Assembly: GCA_036939755.1 (NCBI GenBank)
Contig: JALLAZ010000535.1
Location: 1-29,889, forward strand
Direction of reading: 5' to 3'
DNA: 29,889 bases
Origin: Stephanodiscus triporus
Taxonomy: Eukaryota; Bacillariophyta; Thalassiosirophyceae; Thalassiosirales; Thalassiosiraceae
This document shows, in pieces, positions 1 through 9,473 of the stretch. The position numbers and the translations under genes were made by a program. Within the stretch, counting starts at the first letter, position 1, and every line of letters begins with the position of its first letter. The notes beneath the pieces were generated by a model. That model ran no database searches, was not told the DNA's origin, and saw only the letters and a list, made by a program, of their open reading frames with translations.

Positions 1-2
1 CA

Positions 3-593
3 GATGGATTCAAGGGGATCGAGAAGGAGTTCACAGATAGCCTTACCAATTTGTGTCTCACCGTTTTGAGCAATTCGTTGCACACGATTGAAGTTAGTGC
101 CAAGGCATCACTTACCAGCGAAGACCGCAAACCGTCTGCGAATCGCTCTCCACGCCTAAGGGCTGCAACGGAACCCGCCGTTTGCACCTCTGAACTCGGA
201 GTCTCAAAGCGCTTTATTGATGACACCAATTCCACCTTTGGATGCGACGTTCTCTCGTCACTCATTCGGATCCTAGGACAGGCCAAGACCAATCCTCATG
301 ACGCATACCATTCCGCGCGTTGTCTTGGTGTTCTCTTCAAGGGCTGTGGCAATTCTCACAAGGCTCGCGCTCGACGAGATTTAGATGCCAAGCGCATCAT
401 TTCAGCGGCACTTGAGGTGGGATCACGAACTCATGCGAAGCTTGCTGATGCCAGTAGGCAGGCGATGGTGGCCTTGGTTACGGATGACGAAGAGAGTATG
501 GAGGAAGAGAATGATCAGGTAGAACTGGCAGAATTGGAAAGTAACATCCACGAAGAAACTGATTTGGAAGTGTCTAAGTCTGAAGAGAGATAA
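3..593 (+). CDS. 3' end of an unrecognised, possibly helical-repeat protein
   Basis: The frame is open from the left edge of the window (first complete codon at 3) to TAA at 591-593, so this is the C-terminal about 196 residues of a larger protein; no start codon belongs to it here. The first 130 residues are rich in Leu/Ala helices (for example SSLIRILGQAK and YHSARCLGVLFKGCG), resembling ARM/HEAT-type helical repeats, but I see no diagnostic signature. The last 45 residues form a Glu/Asp-rich tail (DDEESMEEENDQVELAELE), probably disordered. Codon use is balanced and the frame is clean, which supports a real terminal exon. It converges with the kinase gene at 1001. Function unknown; the ARM/HEAT suggestion is weak. 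Confidence 0.6.
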   Translation, partial: DGFKGIEKEFTDSLTNLCLTVLSNSLHTIEVSAKASLTSEDRKPSANRSPRLRAATEPAVCTSELGVSKRFIDDTNSTFGCDVLSSLIRILGQAKTNPHDAYHSARCLGVLFKGCGNSHKARARRDLDAKRIISAALEVGSRTHAKLADASRQAMVALVTDDEESMEEENDQVELAELESNIHEETDLEVSKSEER

Positions 594-1000
594 TCATCAC
601 TTTGACAAGGGTTTTGTAAGGGTAAATAATAACATAGCGCTTTTTTTGGACAGTCCAGCGCCCCCCCTTAATATGTGTAGCATGACCTTCACTAATGTAA
701 GAGGAATCTGCAACGAGATTCATGAGATCTCACAGTATTACCTAAGTACCGATTTCCTATCATCAAATGACGCACTCTTCCACGCCCCACTTTACCCTGA
801 TTTAGCGGGGCCCCATTTTTGATATCAGACGTTTCGAGCTAAAAATGGGGATATGCCGTATACAATGGGGGGAAGAGGGGGGAGAGGGGAAAGGGGCGTC
901 TATGAAGGGCATCGGTAGCAGTAACCTTTTACATTCTCCTTAAATAGGTAGTCTAGGTGTAGCCCTAGAAGTAAATGAATGCTGGCATATTTTTCTATCT
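594..1000. other. convergent intergenic region with one hairpin
   Basis: No gene is visible between the two convergent 3' ends. It holds a T-run, a C7 run, a G/A-rich purine tract at about 867-897, and a perfect 10-bp inverted repeat (CCCCATTTTT at 811-820, AAAAATGGGG at 841-850, 20-nt loop). It presumably contains both 3' UTRs. Nothing else seen. Confidence 0.5.
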
Positions 1001-2575
1001 TTAACTTGGTGCCCGCACCTTCCCTCGAACCACCCATTCGTGTAACATGACCTGCGCTAGGGTTGGCCTGTCGCGTGGATTAGGAGACAACATCCACTGA
1101 AGAAGATCGCCTACCTCCTCAGAAAGCCGAACTGTGGCAAGGCAACAATAAAACGTGCAAGTTAGGAACATCAACAGCAAATGAAATTCAGCACAAATAT
1201 ACACCAATGGCAAACGTACTTTCCCATGCCTGCAGCTGCTTCATCAGCCCCCCTTGGCAGATGATTTCGAATCGCTCATCTTCTCTCGAAGGCATGTCAT
1301 ACGGAGGAAAGCCGGTTACCATTATATACAGTATCACTCCCTGTAAGAGAACAGGCAATTAGGTCACATCAAACAATCACATGCATAGCCACACTGATAT
1401 GACGAAAAACTACTTACAGCCGACCACAAATCCACTGCAAATCCATCAAAATTGTCTCTGTTTTCGTATATTTCGGGACTCATGTAGTTCTTCTTCCCAC
1501 AAGTTCCCATCGGCACTATCAGTCTTCTATCAGTTCCATGTTCTACATCCGCTGCCTTTCCGTTGGGATCACTGGGGCAATGATAGGGAACTCTCAGACA
1601 CATTCCCATGTCGATGACCAGACAATTATTCACATCAACCAATATATTCTCCAGCGACAAATCACGGTGGCATACTCCCTTGGATTGCAAATAATGCAAT
1701 CCTAACAATATTTGCCGGAACCAGTATCTTGCAACAGGCTCCGACATGCCCCCCGCCCCCTCGATTGCTTCGTTTGCCTGACGTCTCTCTGACACTTCTA
1801 GCACCACACCGAACAAATCCCCCCCTCGACAAAATGGCATGACGCTGTACAAGTGATCGTTGTCCTGCAACACCTCCATGCTCCCCAATACATTGGGATG
1901 GTTGTTCCCTATCAGCTGCATTGCCGCAATCTCTTTTATTGGGTCTTCCAAGAGCCTACCACGCATGGCATGGACCTTTTTCCACTCGACCTGCTTAATG
2001 GCAACAAGCTCATTCGTGATTTCCCATACTATTGGGGCGAGCGGATGGCCGGGTACGTATCCCGCTGCTCTGGCTGCGGCATCGGCTGCCTCACCGACGT
2101 GTCGTATCAGAACCGAGCAAGCAATGACACAACCGTAGATCGCGTCTTGGAGCCGACGTTGTGGCCAATATGCGACATAGGACGACGGATCTAGATCGTA
2201 CCTCCCCACCCGTGGAGACTGACCTTGCGGCGGCGGAGGCGGCGAGCGAGGTGAAATGGGTGCACCAGGCGAATTGATGCCAGGCGAGGTAAGACCAAGC
2301 CTTGGCGTAGACGTTGGAGGGGGGACAGCTCCAGGTAAGAACTCCGCACGATGAATGACGCCAATCAGCTTCCGCTCTCCGGTGGCAGGGTGGAAAGCTA
2401 GCACTTTCACACGAACTCCTCGCTTGACGCGGGGAGAGGGGAAGTCCAGCGGCCGCGTCGGTGAGTGGCCATAAGATTGGCTGCGGTCAACTAATTCATG
2501 GAAGGTGGTATGTGCGTGAGTTGCAGGTTGAGGATGATACTGAACGCATGTCCCATCAGCACCAATATTATCCAT
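1001..2575 (-). CDS. atypical protein kinase (three exons)
   Basis: Exons 2575-1418, 1340-1220 and 1131-1001 join in frame through GT-AG introns of 77 and 88 bp to give 469 residues. Residues 1-130 are Pro/Ser-rich and probably disordered. The kinase domain follows: VAIK with Lys194, helix-C Glu215, HRDLSLEN (303-310), DMG (322-324), the activation-segment end NYMSPE (363-368) and DLWSAG (382-387, across the first intron), with the helix-I-type Arg in NPRDRP near the end. Oddities are visible: no GxGxxG loop (YGCVIACSV instead), Ser for the usual Lys after HRDL, and DMG for DFG. It probably phosphorylates Ser/Thr in the cytosol; substrate unknown. The start is a choice: Met at 2575 begins the soluble, proline-rich part, while the frame stays open to Met at 2854, which would overlap the divergent gene at 2810. 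The family looks like one expanded in stramenopiles; this is from memory, not a search. Confidence 0.87.
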
Positions 2576-2809
2576 GTTTTTAGGGAGTATTCCGCGGCCC
2601 GATGGAGCCTCGAGGGTGGCAGTGTTGGGTGAAGGAGTGGGGAGTGGATACGGAAGGAGGGGCGTGTGCTCCGCACAATCTTTTTTTAGATACTCTAGAT
2701 ACATACTTATGATGTAGAGTAGGTAGTGTAAGTTAAAGTTGTTGCTGACCACCTTCTTCATAGGTGTGCCGGGCTTTCCAACGAACTGGAAATTCAAACC
2801 TACGATATT
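2576..2809. promoter_or_regulatory. divergent promoter region, kinase and glycosyltransferase-like gene
   Basis: These 234 bp separate the chosen kinase start (minus strand) from the ATG at 2810 (plus strand). The stretch around 2680-2750 is AT-rich and suits transcription start sites and 5' UTRs for both genes. No TATA or other defined motif is convincing. Confidence 0.4.
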
Positions 2810-4899
2810 ATGATGCAGAGGAAGAAATCCTTCGGCGTAGGGGGTCTGTCGCATTCTGGCCCGGAAGTTAAAGACGACGATGACGGTGGCTCGACTAAGA
2901 AAAAAACGACCCGTGTAACGTTCGCCTCACGGATTATGTCAAAATCTGCTTCCAATTACTGCCTCCCTGGTGTCCCCACGGCCTTCAAGCTGATATTGCT
3001 TAGCTTCGTGGGATTTGCCTTTTTGGTGGTATTGACTGCCAAGGGTCAACATAAACATTGGCATTATTACCACTTGAGGGCACCAAATAATATGCCTATG
3101 AGGGAACCGCATATGCCAGAACCGCTGCTGGAAAAGGTACACCGGCATATGGAAAGGAGTAAAGGTGATGCAGCGAAAAGTGTTCATGGCAAAAAAGCGC
3201 CTAATGACGGAAGTATATCTTCTCTAGATGCCACGCAGCGAATGCTCGCCCAACCCTCTCGTTTTGTCGATTCGGAGAAGAAGCTGAAGCACCAACTACT
3301 CAAACTTTTGGAGAGGCAAAATGCCGAATTGAAAAATAAACCCAAGGATCCCAACGATGGTGTATTGGGGGTCAAGATATCCAACCGATACTTGGGTGAG
3401 GATTTATTGCCTTATCCTGATTCCAGGGCGGGCGAAAAGGAGTGGGAGAAGAGGATGGAAGCTAGAAAAGCTAATTTGGAAAGAAGAGATAAACAGGAAT
3501 GGAATGAGATGATGTTTCGATATGATGAAGTTATGGAAAAGTACGAAGATTTCTATCATCCATTGGAATCTCGCCAAGAGGACGAGGGTGATAATGATCC
3601 CAGCATGGATTCTCACGATGCTGGTTCTGAGCGCAATGCTGACCGAAGGAAAGCAAATCTTGTTGATGATGGAGATACTTCAGCAGATACTGCACCAGTC
3701 CGACCACACAGAGGCACTACGCAATGGCCGTCTCCTTCTGAGAAGGCAGGGCCAGATACAACCATCCTTCTCAAACCAGCATTTGGCTCTCACCGTCCAT
3801 CGAATGACGCAATACTTGTCTTTGCAGAAGGTTACGATTTGTCCATTTACTTGGCATTTGTGGAGTCGCTGATAGGTACAGGTTACAGCGGAGATCTAGT
3901 GCTGTCAATATCCGCCGAAGAAAAGTTAAAACCCGATGTGAAGAAGTATCTGCAGTCCATAAATTCGAAAGCTGGTGGTGTAAATATTGTCGCGTATGAA
4001 GTGGATTGGTCCTGCTTCAAGCAATCGGGTGAAGCCGTGGCTGATTCCAACGGGGGGATAAGTCACTGTAAAATGAATAATGTCTTCGGTGATGCATATG
4101 GGAACCCAGTATCGGATCCTAGAGAGCCACGACCAGTTGCTACTGCAAGGTATGAAATTTATTGGATATGGAGTTTACATTATATGAAGGAGAGTTGGCT
4201 CATGTTAATCGATGCAAGGGATGCGTGGTTCCAATTGCATCCCTTTGGAGACCTGATAAGTAGAGGGAAGGCGTCTGGGGAATTGCACTTATTTGGCGTA
4301 AGTTTTGAAATTCTGCGATATGCCTCTCATTATGATTCATCTATGCACTCATTCACTGTCATTTTTTTGTTTGCCAGGAAAATGCCGATGCTGTGAGAAT
4401 AGGAACATCGAGCTTCAACCGAAGTTGGTTAATCACTGCATATGGCGAAAAAGCTGTTTTGCCATACTATCAGCAACCTGTCCTTTGTTCTGGCTCCACC
4501 GTTGGAAATCAGGATGCAATTGAGACTTATCTTCGTGCAATGGTTGCTCAGTTTGATACAACACTTTGCAAAAGTAAAGGCTGCGATCAAGGATTTCATA
4601 ATTACCTTTACTATTCTGGGAAACTAGGGACAACAGGAAGTAAAGGTGGCGTCGAAGGAATATCCAAGGTGATCGTTCATGATCAAGGAAAAGGAATCAT
4701 CAACAACCTTGCTGCATTGCGGACACGGCCTCTGAGTGAGTGGGGATTGTACGACGCCAAGAGGGAGTTGGTGCTGAACTGGGATGGGACAACCAGCGCA
4801 GTCGTCCATCAATACGATAGAGATAAAGAAGTGAATGTCATGGTCAAGGGAAGAAAGCGTCAATTCGAAAGCACGTGGAGTTCTTCTAAATCTGCCTAA
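2810..4899 (+). CDS. type II membrane glycosyltransferase-like protein (two exons)
   Basis: Exons 2810-4297 and 4378-4899 join in phase 0 through an 80-bp GT-AG intron (GGC^GTAAGT ... TTGCCAG^GAA), giving 669 residues. A basic N-terminus precedes one transmembrane segment (about 58-77, LILLSFVGFAFLVVLTA), then a long charged stem to about residue 340, then a globular C-terminal domain: the topology of a Golgi type II enzyme. The domain starts with ILVFAEGYDLSIYLAFVESL, contains LMLIDARDAWFQ (Asp468 and Asp471 as a DxxD candidate for metal and nucleotide-sugar binding), and later CSGSTVGNQDAI and CDQGFHNYLYY. These resemble uncharacterised plant and algal proteins related to glycosyltransferases. 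Donor, acceptor and product are unknown. Its stop lies 49 bp from that of the convergent GSA aminomutase gene. The structure is secure; the enzymatic class is inferred. Confidence 0.85.
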
Positions 4900-4948
4900 A
4901 TAACATGATAGGAAAAAATTGATCTTTATCCCTTCTCTGAATGATAAT

Positions 4949-6865
4949 TTACAGCTGAGACATGACCTCATCAGCAATAGCAATTGTTCTGTCGATATCT
5001 TCATCGGTGTGCGCCAAACTCATGAAACCAGCTTCGTACATTGATGGGGCCAAGTAAACACCCCTCTCCAACATCATTCGATGCCACTTTCCGAATCGTG
5101 CGGAATCTGACTTCGCAGCCTGAGAGAAGGTCTTGACAGGACCCTCGACAAAGAACCATCCGAACATGCCCCCAGCGTAACCTCCCGAAATGGGAAGTCC
5201 ATGCTTATTGGCGGTGGCAACGATACCATCGACGAGCTTCTTCGACTTACGTTCTAGCTCTTCGTACACGCCATCCGCAGACAATTTCTTCAGCGTCTCA
5301 ATCCCAGCAGTCATGGCGAGGGGGTTGCCCGAGAGAGTGCCAGCTTGATACATTGGGCCAGCGGGGGCAACCATCTCCATGATCTCCTTCTTCCCTCCAT
5401 AGGCACCCACGGGCAGTCCACCTCCAATAACCTTACCCATGGTAGTCAAATCAGGTGTTACGCCGAAATAACTCTGGGCACCACCGTAGGCTACACGGAA
5501 TCCAGTCATGACCTCATCGAAGACGCAGACCGCTCCATGCTCGGTACACAAGTCGCGTAGGCCCTGGAGGAATTCTTTGTCGGGCTTGATGAAGCCAGAG
5601 TTACCAACAACAGGTTCCAAGATGACGGCGGCGATTTCGTCCTTATTCTCCTCAAAGATTGCTTTAACCTGTGCCAGGTTGTTGTACTCCGCGCAGAGGG
5701 TAGCCTTGGTGGCGCTGGAGGGCACGCCGGGACTGTCGGGTAGACCCAAGGTGGCGACGCCGGACCCGGCCTGAACAAGGAAGGCATCGGCGTGGCCGTG
5801 GTAGCATCCCTCGAATTTGATGACCTTCTCGCGGCCGGTGTAGGCGCGACAGAGGCGTATCATGCCCATGCATGCCTCCGTTCCCGAGTTGGTAAACCGG
5901 ACCATTTCAACGGATGGGACGGCGGCGATGACGGCCTTGGCAAGTTCGTTCTCGAGGGCGCAGGGGGCACCGAAGGAAGTTCCTGTGAGATTGTTCAATT
6001 GGTAATAGGTACCAAAAAGTAAGAAGAGAAATCGTTGGGGTGAAAATCAATGAGGGAACACATATAAACGCCAATAGCCGTGCGCAGACAGTCGTCCAGT
6101 CCTCCAAGTGATAGCTCACCCTTATCCATGGTTTTCTTCACGGCATCCAAGACATCATCGTCTGCATGTCCGAGGATGGCGGGGCCCCACGTTCCAACGT
6201 AATCAATGAATTTGTTCCCATCGACGTCCCAGGCGTAGGCACCCTTGACCCTGTCAAAAACGATGGGATTGCCGCCGACGGATTTGAAGGCACGCACGGG
6301 AGAGGAGACTCCACCGGGCATAAGCTGCAATTAATGGAGAAACAGTGTGAGAGAAGAAAATGTGGGGATAGATGAAAGGCGACGAGGCATGTTTCTTCTT
6401 GCTTTAATTAATGACCATTGAAATGATTGCGACGTGCGCATTCTAAGAGAACGAAGTATACAATAAAACAAAAGAGTGCATCTCCTTCAGATCGTCAGGA
6501 CTGCTCGATTGATGTTATCTACATTTGTTCTTTCGTGGATCGCATGCGTTCTCATTTATGAATCCTTTCTCGGCTCCATGAATCCATTCCTCCAGAACAA
6601 TCTTAATTGGAATTATTCCCTTTCAGGAAATAAAACAGAATACGCGCACTCTACCGCGATCCCCAAACAAAAAACTCACGGTCTTTGCCTCCGCGAAGAT
6701 CTCTTCGCTCTTAGTGAAGGTGTAAGTTTTGGTGGCAGCGGTGGAACGCAACGCGCTCGAGGACGAAGAACGGCTAACCCTCGCGGACGAAGGGGCGGCC
6801 GAGAAGGCAGATACATTGCCTGCGCTGATGGCGAGGATGAGAGCAGAGGCGGCAGCGAACTTCAT
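4949..6865 (-). CDS. hemL: glutamate-1-semialdehyde 2,1-aminomutase, plastid (three exons)
   Basis: This PLP enzyme converts glutamate-1-semialdehyde to 5-aminolevulinate, the C5-pathway precursor of haem and chlorophyll, in the plastid stroma. Exons 6865-6680, 6324-6120 and 5982-4949 join in frame through GT-AG introns of 355 and 137 bp, giving 474 residues. Residues 1-20 form a signal peptide, followed by VSAFSAAPS, a variant of the diatom ASAFAP plastid motif, and a Ser/Arg-rich transit segment to about 45. The enzyme begins at [21 protein letters not shown], with the first intron inside this hallmark. It continues with [13 protein letters not shown] (second intron in the Gly codon), [13 protein letters not shown] (cofactor phosphate), FDEVMTGFR, and the Schiff-base Lys in [17 protein letters not shown] (about Lys314). 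The end [11 protein letters not shown] is full length. No defect seen. The first exon is almost exactly the targeting sequence plus 15 residues, a common layout for plastid genes. Confidence 0.97.
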
Positions 6866-7600
6866 GTTGATGGAGTAGATGTTGCGAATGTTCGGATGTG
6901 GTTGAAAAGTGGAATAAGGGCCGGCGGGGGTTGATTGGGTTGTGGTTGTGGGGCCAGAAAAAATCTTTGTGCGTCAGTTCTTTTCATTGGATTCCTACGT
7001 CGGCAGTAGAGGGTTGAAGTTTTCACTCAACTGCCACCTGTAACGCACTCTCTCTCTGCTCTGCTTCCGCACGTCTCACAGGAAGTCAGAAGCACACACA
7101 CCACAGAGACACAGCAAACAGCAACTGAATTATGAATCAGCTTTCGTTTGCTACATTTATGTTGAAATTCGATATGATTTTTTTGCTCATGGTACCATAT
7201 GTCATCGCAGGTGTGGCTCCAAGAGTGAACAAATTAGTCTTCTTTTCTTGTTCATTTTTTCATTTTTGGATCTAGAACTGGTGTTGGTATTGGTTAGTGT
7301 TGGGTTGTCAGCATCATCAGAGGCAGAGGCAGAGGCGGAGGTCATCGTTGGACCAACGTCATCATGCTTTCAATTGATCTTGCCAATATCCTAATACCTC
7401 ATATAAATGCTCTAGGTACTGCAGGATACCCTACCTCTACCTCTGACCTCATTTACATAATAACTCATGCTCATGGTGAGGAATGTCTGCCATGCTGGTA
7501 TCAAGGTGGCATTGGTCAGCCACCCACTGTCACTGTCCACTGTGCAGCACATTTAAGTCTAAGGGTGGGGATACATCTTCAATATTTGTGATTTCAACAG
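6866..7600. other. 5' flank of the GSA gene; no gene seen
   Basis: The first 250 bp upstream of the GSA start presumably hold its promoter and 5' UTR, with a CT-rich patch (about 7050-7065) and a CA/ACAG-rich patch (about 7093-7118). At 7318-7340 there are a few copies of GAGGCA, and CGTTGG-A-CCAACG (7346-7358) is a short perfect palindrome. Open frames here are short and lack coding character. I see no RNA gene. Confidence 0.4.
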
Positions 7601-7631
7601 CATGCTGAAATGTTGGTGTTGGGATTGGGAT

Positions 7632-8579
7632 CTTGGCTGGAAATGTCGGCGTCGTGTCGGGGATTTTTCCCCCTCAAAACGACCGACATGCCGATATGTC
7701 GGCGCCATGTCCCCGACACGACACATACCATGTCGGCGACATCGAGCCATGTCGGCTCCTCAGATGCCATGACGATGTCGTGTCGGCGTCGCGCAATTGC
7801 GGCGTGTCGGCCCATAACAGTGGTGGAGGCAACGAGATGACGATGACGACAACAGCGGAGGCAGCGGGAACACAACAATCAAATAGACACAGAAGAGGAG
7901 AAGGGACTGTAATGGCAATGATGATGACAATGACGTTGATGTAGGCGACAGCAATGGCAACAGCAACAACGATGATGACAACGACAGGCGCAGACGGCAG
8001 ACAACAATCAACTAAGTAGAATCACGATGACAACGACGACTACTACCGCTACTACTACTACAACGACTATGACTATGTCTAAGAGCATGGCGGCGGGGGC
8101 GGTGGCGGCGGCGGGGGCACGGCGATGGCGACGATGGCTGCGGCAGCACGGTGACGGTGGTGGCATGATGACAAAAGCAGCACGGCGGCAGAGGTGGTGG
8201 CAGCGGCGGCGGATCCGGCAGCGGATCCGGCGGCAGCATGACGGCGGCGGTGGTGGCGGCGGGGGCACGGCGACGGAGGCGGCACGGCGGGGGAGGCGGT
8301 GACGAGAGGAGGCGATGGGAGGAGTTGTTGTTTGTTCGTCGCGCTCGTTGGGTCCTCTTTTTTTTTGATTTGGCGGTGTGTAGAATACGTACTTTTAACG
8401 TAGGAATTAGAGGTACCTACCTACAAATGTCGTCTGTACGTGGTCCGTCAATGTCGGGAAACCGCGACACAAAAGTGAGCCGACACACTAAAAACCATGT
8501 CGCCGACATTGGCCTTTCTGGGCAAAATTTGGCGACATTTCGGCATGTCGCCGACATGTCGCCGACATTTCCAGCCAAG
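7632..8579. mobile_element. probable non-autonomous inverted-repeat element built on a TGTCGNCGACA motif
   Basis: The outer ends are an exact 20-bp inverted pair: cttggctggaaatgtcggcg at 7632-7651 and its reverse complement at 8560-8579. Inside each end lie clusters of the near-palindrome ATGTCG(G/C)CGACAT: exact at 7731-7742 and 8497-8509, two tandem copies at 8545-8570, and several decayed copies at 7641-7805 and 8427-8480. A 30-bp segment with about six mismatches is repeated directly at 7713-7742 and 8480-8509. The middle (about 7830-8320) is trinucleotide low-complexity DNA with no transposase. This architecture fits a MITE or foldback-type element, or two decayed members of a dispersed repeat family in opposite orientation. 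No clear target-site duplication was found, so the boundaries are provisional. Confidence 0.45.
7830..8320. repeat. trinucleotide low-complexity tract
   Basis: Imperfect triplet repeats change along the tract: GACGATGACGACAA-type units (7830-8030), ACTACTACTACAACGAC units (8035-8075), then GGCGGCGG/GCAGCGG units (8085-8300) containing the paired GGATCCGG at 8211-8218 and 8223-8230. All reading frames through it encode homopolymer-like peptides (Thr, Gly, Arg or His), which is why many long open frames overlap here on both strands. I do not regard any as a gene. Confidence 0.7.
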
Positions 8580-8935
8580 CTCGCGAATATATTCCCTGGC
8601 CTCGTCGTCGATGTCCCAATCATGCTGCTCTCCCAACGACCAACGATGACAGTGGGAGTTGACAGCATTCCACAATGACGTCCAGTTGATCCCGCCTGGC
8701 TGTATTCCCCCCCCCCCACGCGAACGTCGTCATCGTCGGTGGTGGTGGCGGTGCGATGTAAATTGTCCACATCAAGCCACAGCGATGCCTCCTCGTCCCG
8801 ATCATTCGTCCCCATCCTCTCAACATTGACGCCCTCGTCGTAGTCGCCCTCGCCCTCGAAGAAATGACACCTATCCTCTGCCGGTAGGCACCGCACCACG
8901 TGCTCCAGCATGAGCGCGCAGTTGGCCGAATAGGC
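8560..8935 (-). pseudogene. fragment of a broken coding sequence, family unknown
   Basis: Two stretches on the minus strand look protein-like but lie in different frames. From about 8935 to 8718 one frame reads an acidic segment (EGDYDEGVNVERMGTNDRDE). After a G11 run (8717-8707) a different frame reads WSLGEQHDWDIDDEAREYI followed by RELGWKCRRH, which runs straight into the inverted-repeat end of the neighbouring element at 8579. The frame change at a homopolymer, the lack of a defined start, and the fusion to repeat DNA suggest a decayed gene piece or captured fragment. I do not recognise the family. A sequencing error in the homopolymer is possible. Confidence 0.3.
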
Positions 8936-9000
8936 GGCATGTCAATCAATCGTTGTTGTGTGTGTAATAAGCATAGTGTTCCCTTGCTTCTAAAAGTCTA

Positions 9001-9050
9001 AATGAGTGTAAAGGAGTGTAAATGAGTGTAAATGAGTGCAAATGAGTGTT
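9001..9050. repeat. 10-bp minisatellite, five copies
   Basis: Five consecutive 10-bp units (aatgagtgta, aaggagtgta, aatgagtgta, aatgagtgca, aatgagtgtt) with one or two changes each. Looser GAAAATGA/AGTG repeats continue to about 9120. The rest of 9051-9473 is AT-rich with no gene that I can see. Confidence 0.85.
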
Positions 9051-9473
9051 ATTAATGAAAATGAAAGTGTAAGAAAATGAAAAGGAAGTGAAAATGAGTG
9101 AAACTGTGTGAAAATAAAAAATGGGAGATATCGTTGGGAATCTACCTACTAGAGTAAATTTATAAACAGAAATGAGAAATAGTGAAAAAAGATCAAATTT
9201 ATGAAATCCCAAAATGGGTAACAACACAGCAGTATCTAGGTGAAGCTCATGCAAACTAACATCATCTTACGCGCTTCTTCCTGCGAAGAAAGGAACATAT
9301 TGTAAACGATTCATTAAGGTAGATGTTAACAATGTGTCCTTTAAATGAATGATTAATTCCCATTTAGGCGATTAACGGTTGCTCAAAAGTACACGGTCAT
9401 ATCAACTGCTATTGGTATATATCTAGTCTGTGCAAACCCGTTGCGATCCTTCCTATGGATGAACTATTGAATA

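Noticed and set aside
2576..2854. Upstream extension of the kinase frame
   Set aside because: It overlaps the start of the divergent gene and encodes an unlikely peptide (NNFNLHYLLYIISMYLEYL) typical of AT-rich promoter DNA; the Met at 2575 is preferred.
7594..8302. Many overlapping long frames on both strands
   Set aside because: They are translations of trinucleotide repeats and TGTCGGCGACA repeats without any non-repetitive protein sequence.
8497..8570. CRISPR-like spaced repeats
   Set aside because: The TGTCGNCGACA units are tandem or irregularly spaced, have no unique spacers, and lie in a eukaryotic genome.
8946..9254. 102-codon minus-strand frame rich in Phe, Ser, Thr and Leu
   Set aside because: It is translation of the AATGAGTGTA minisatellite and neighbouring AT-rich repeats.
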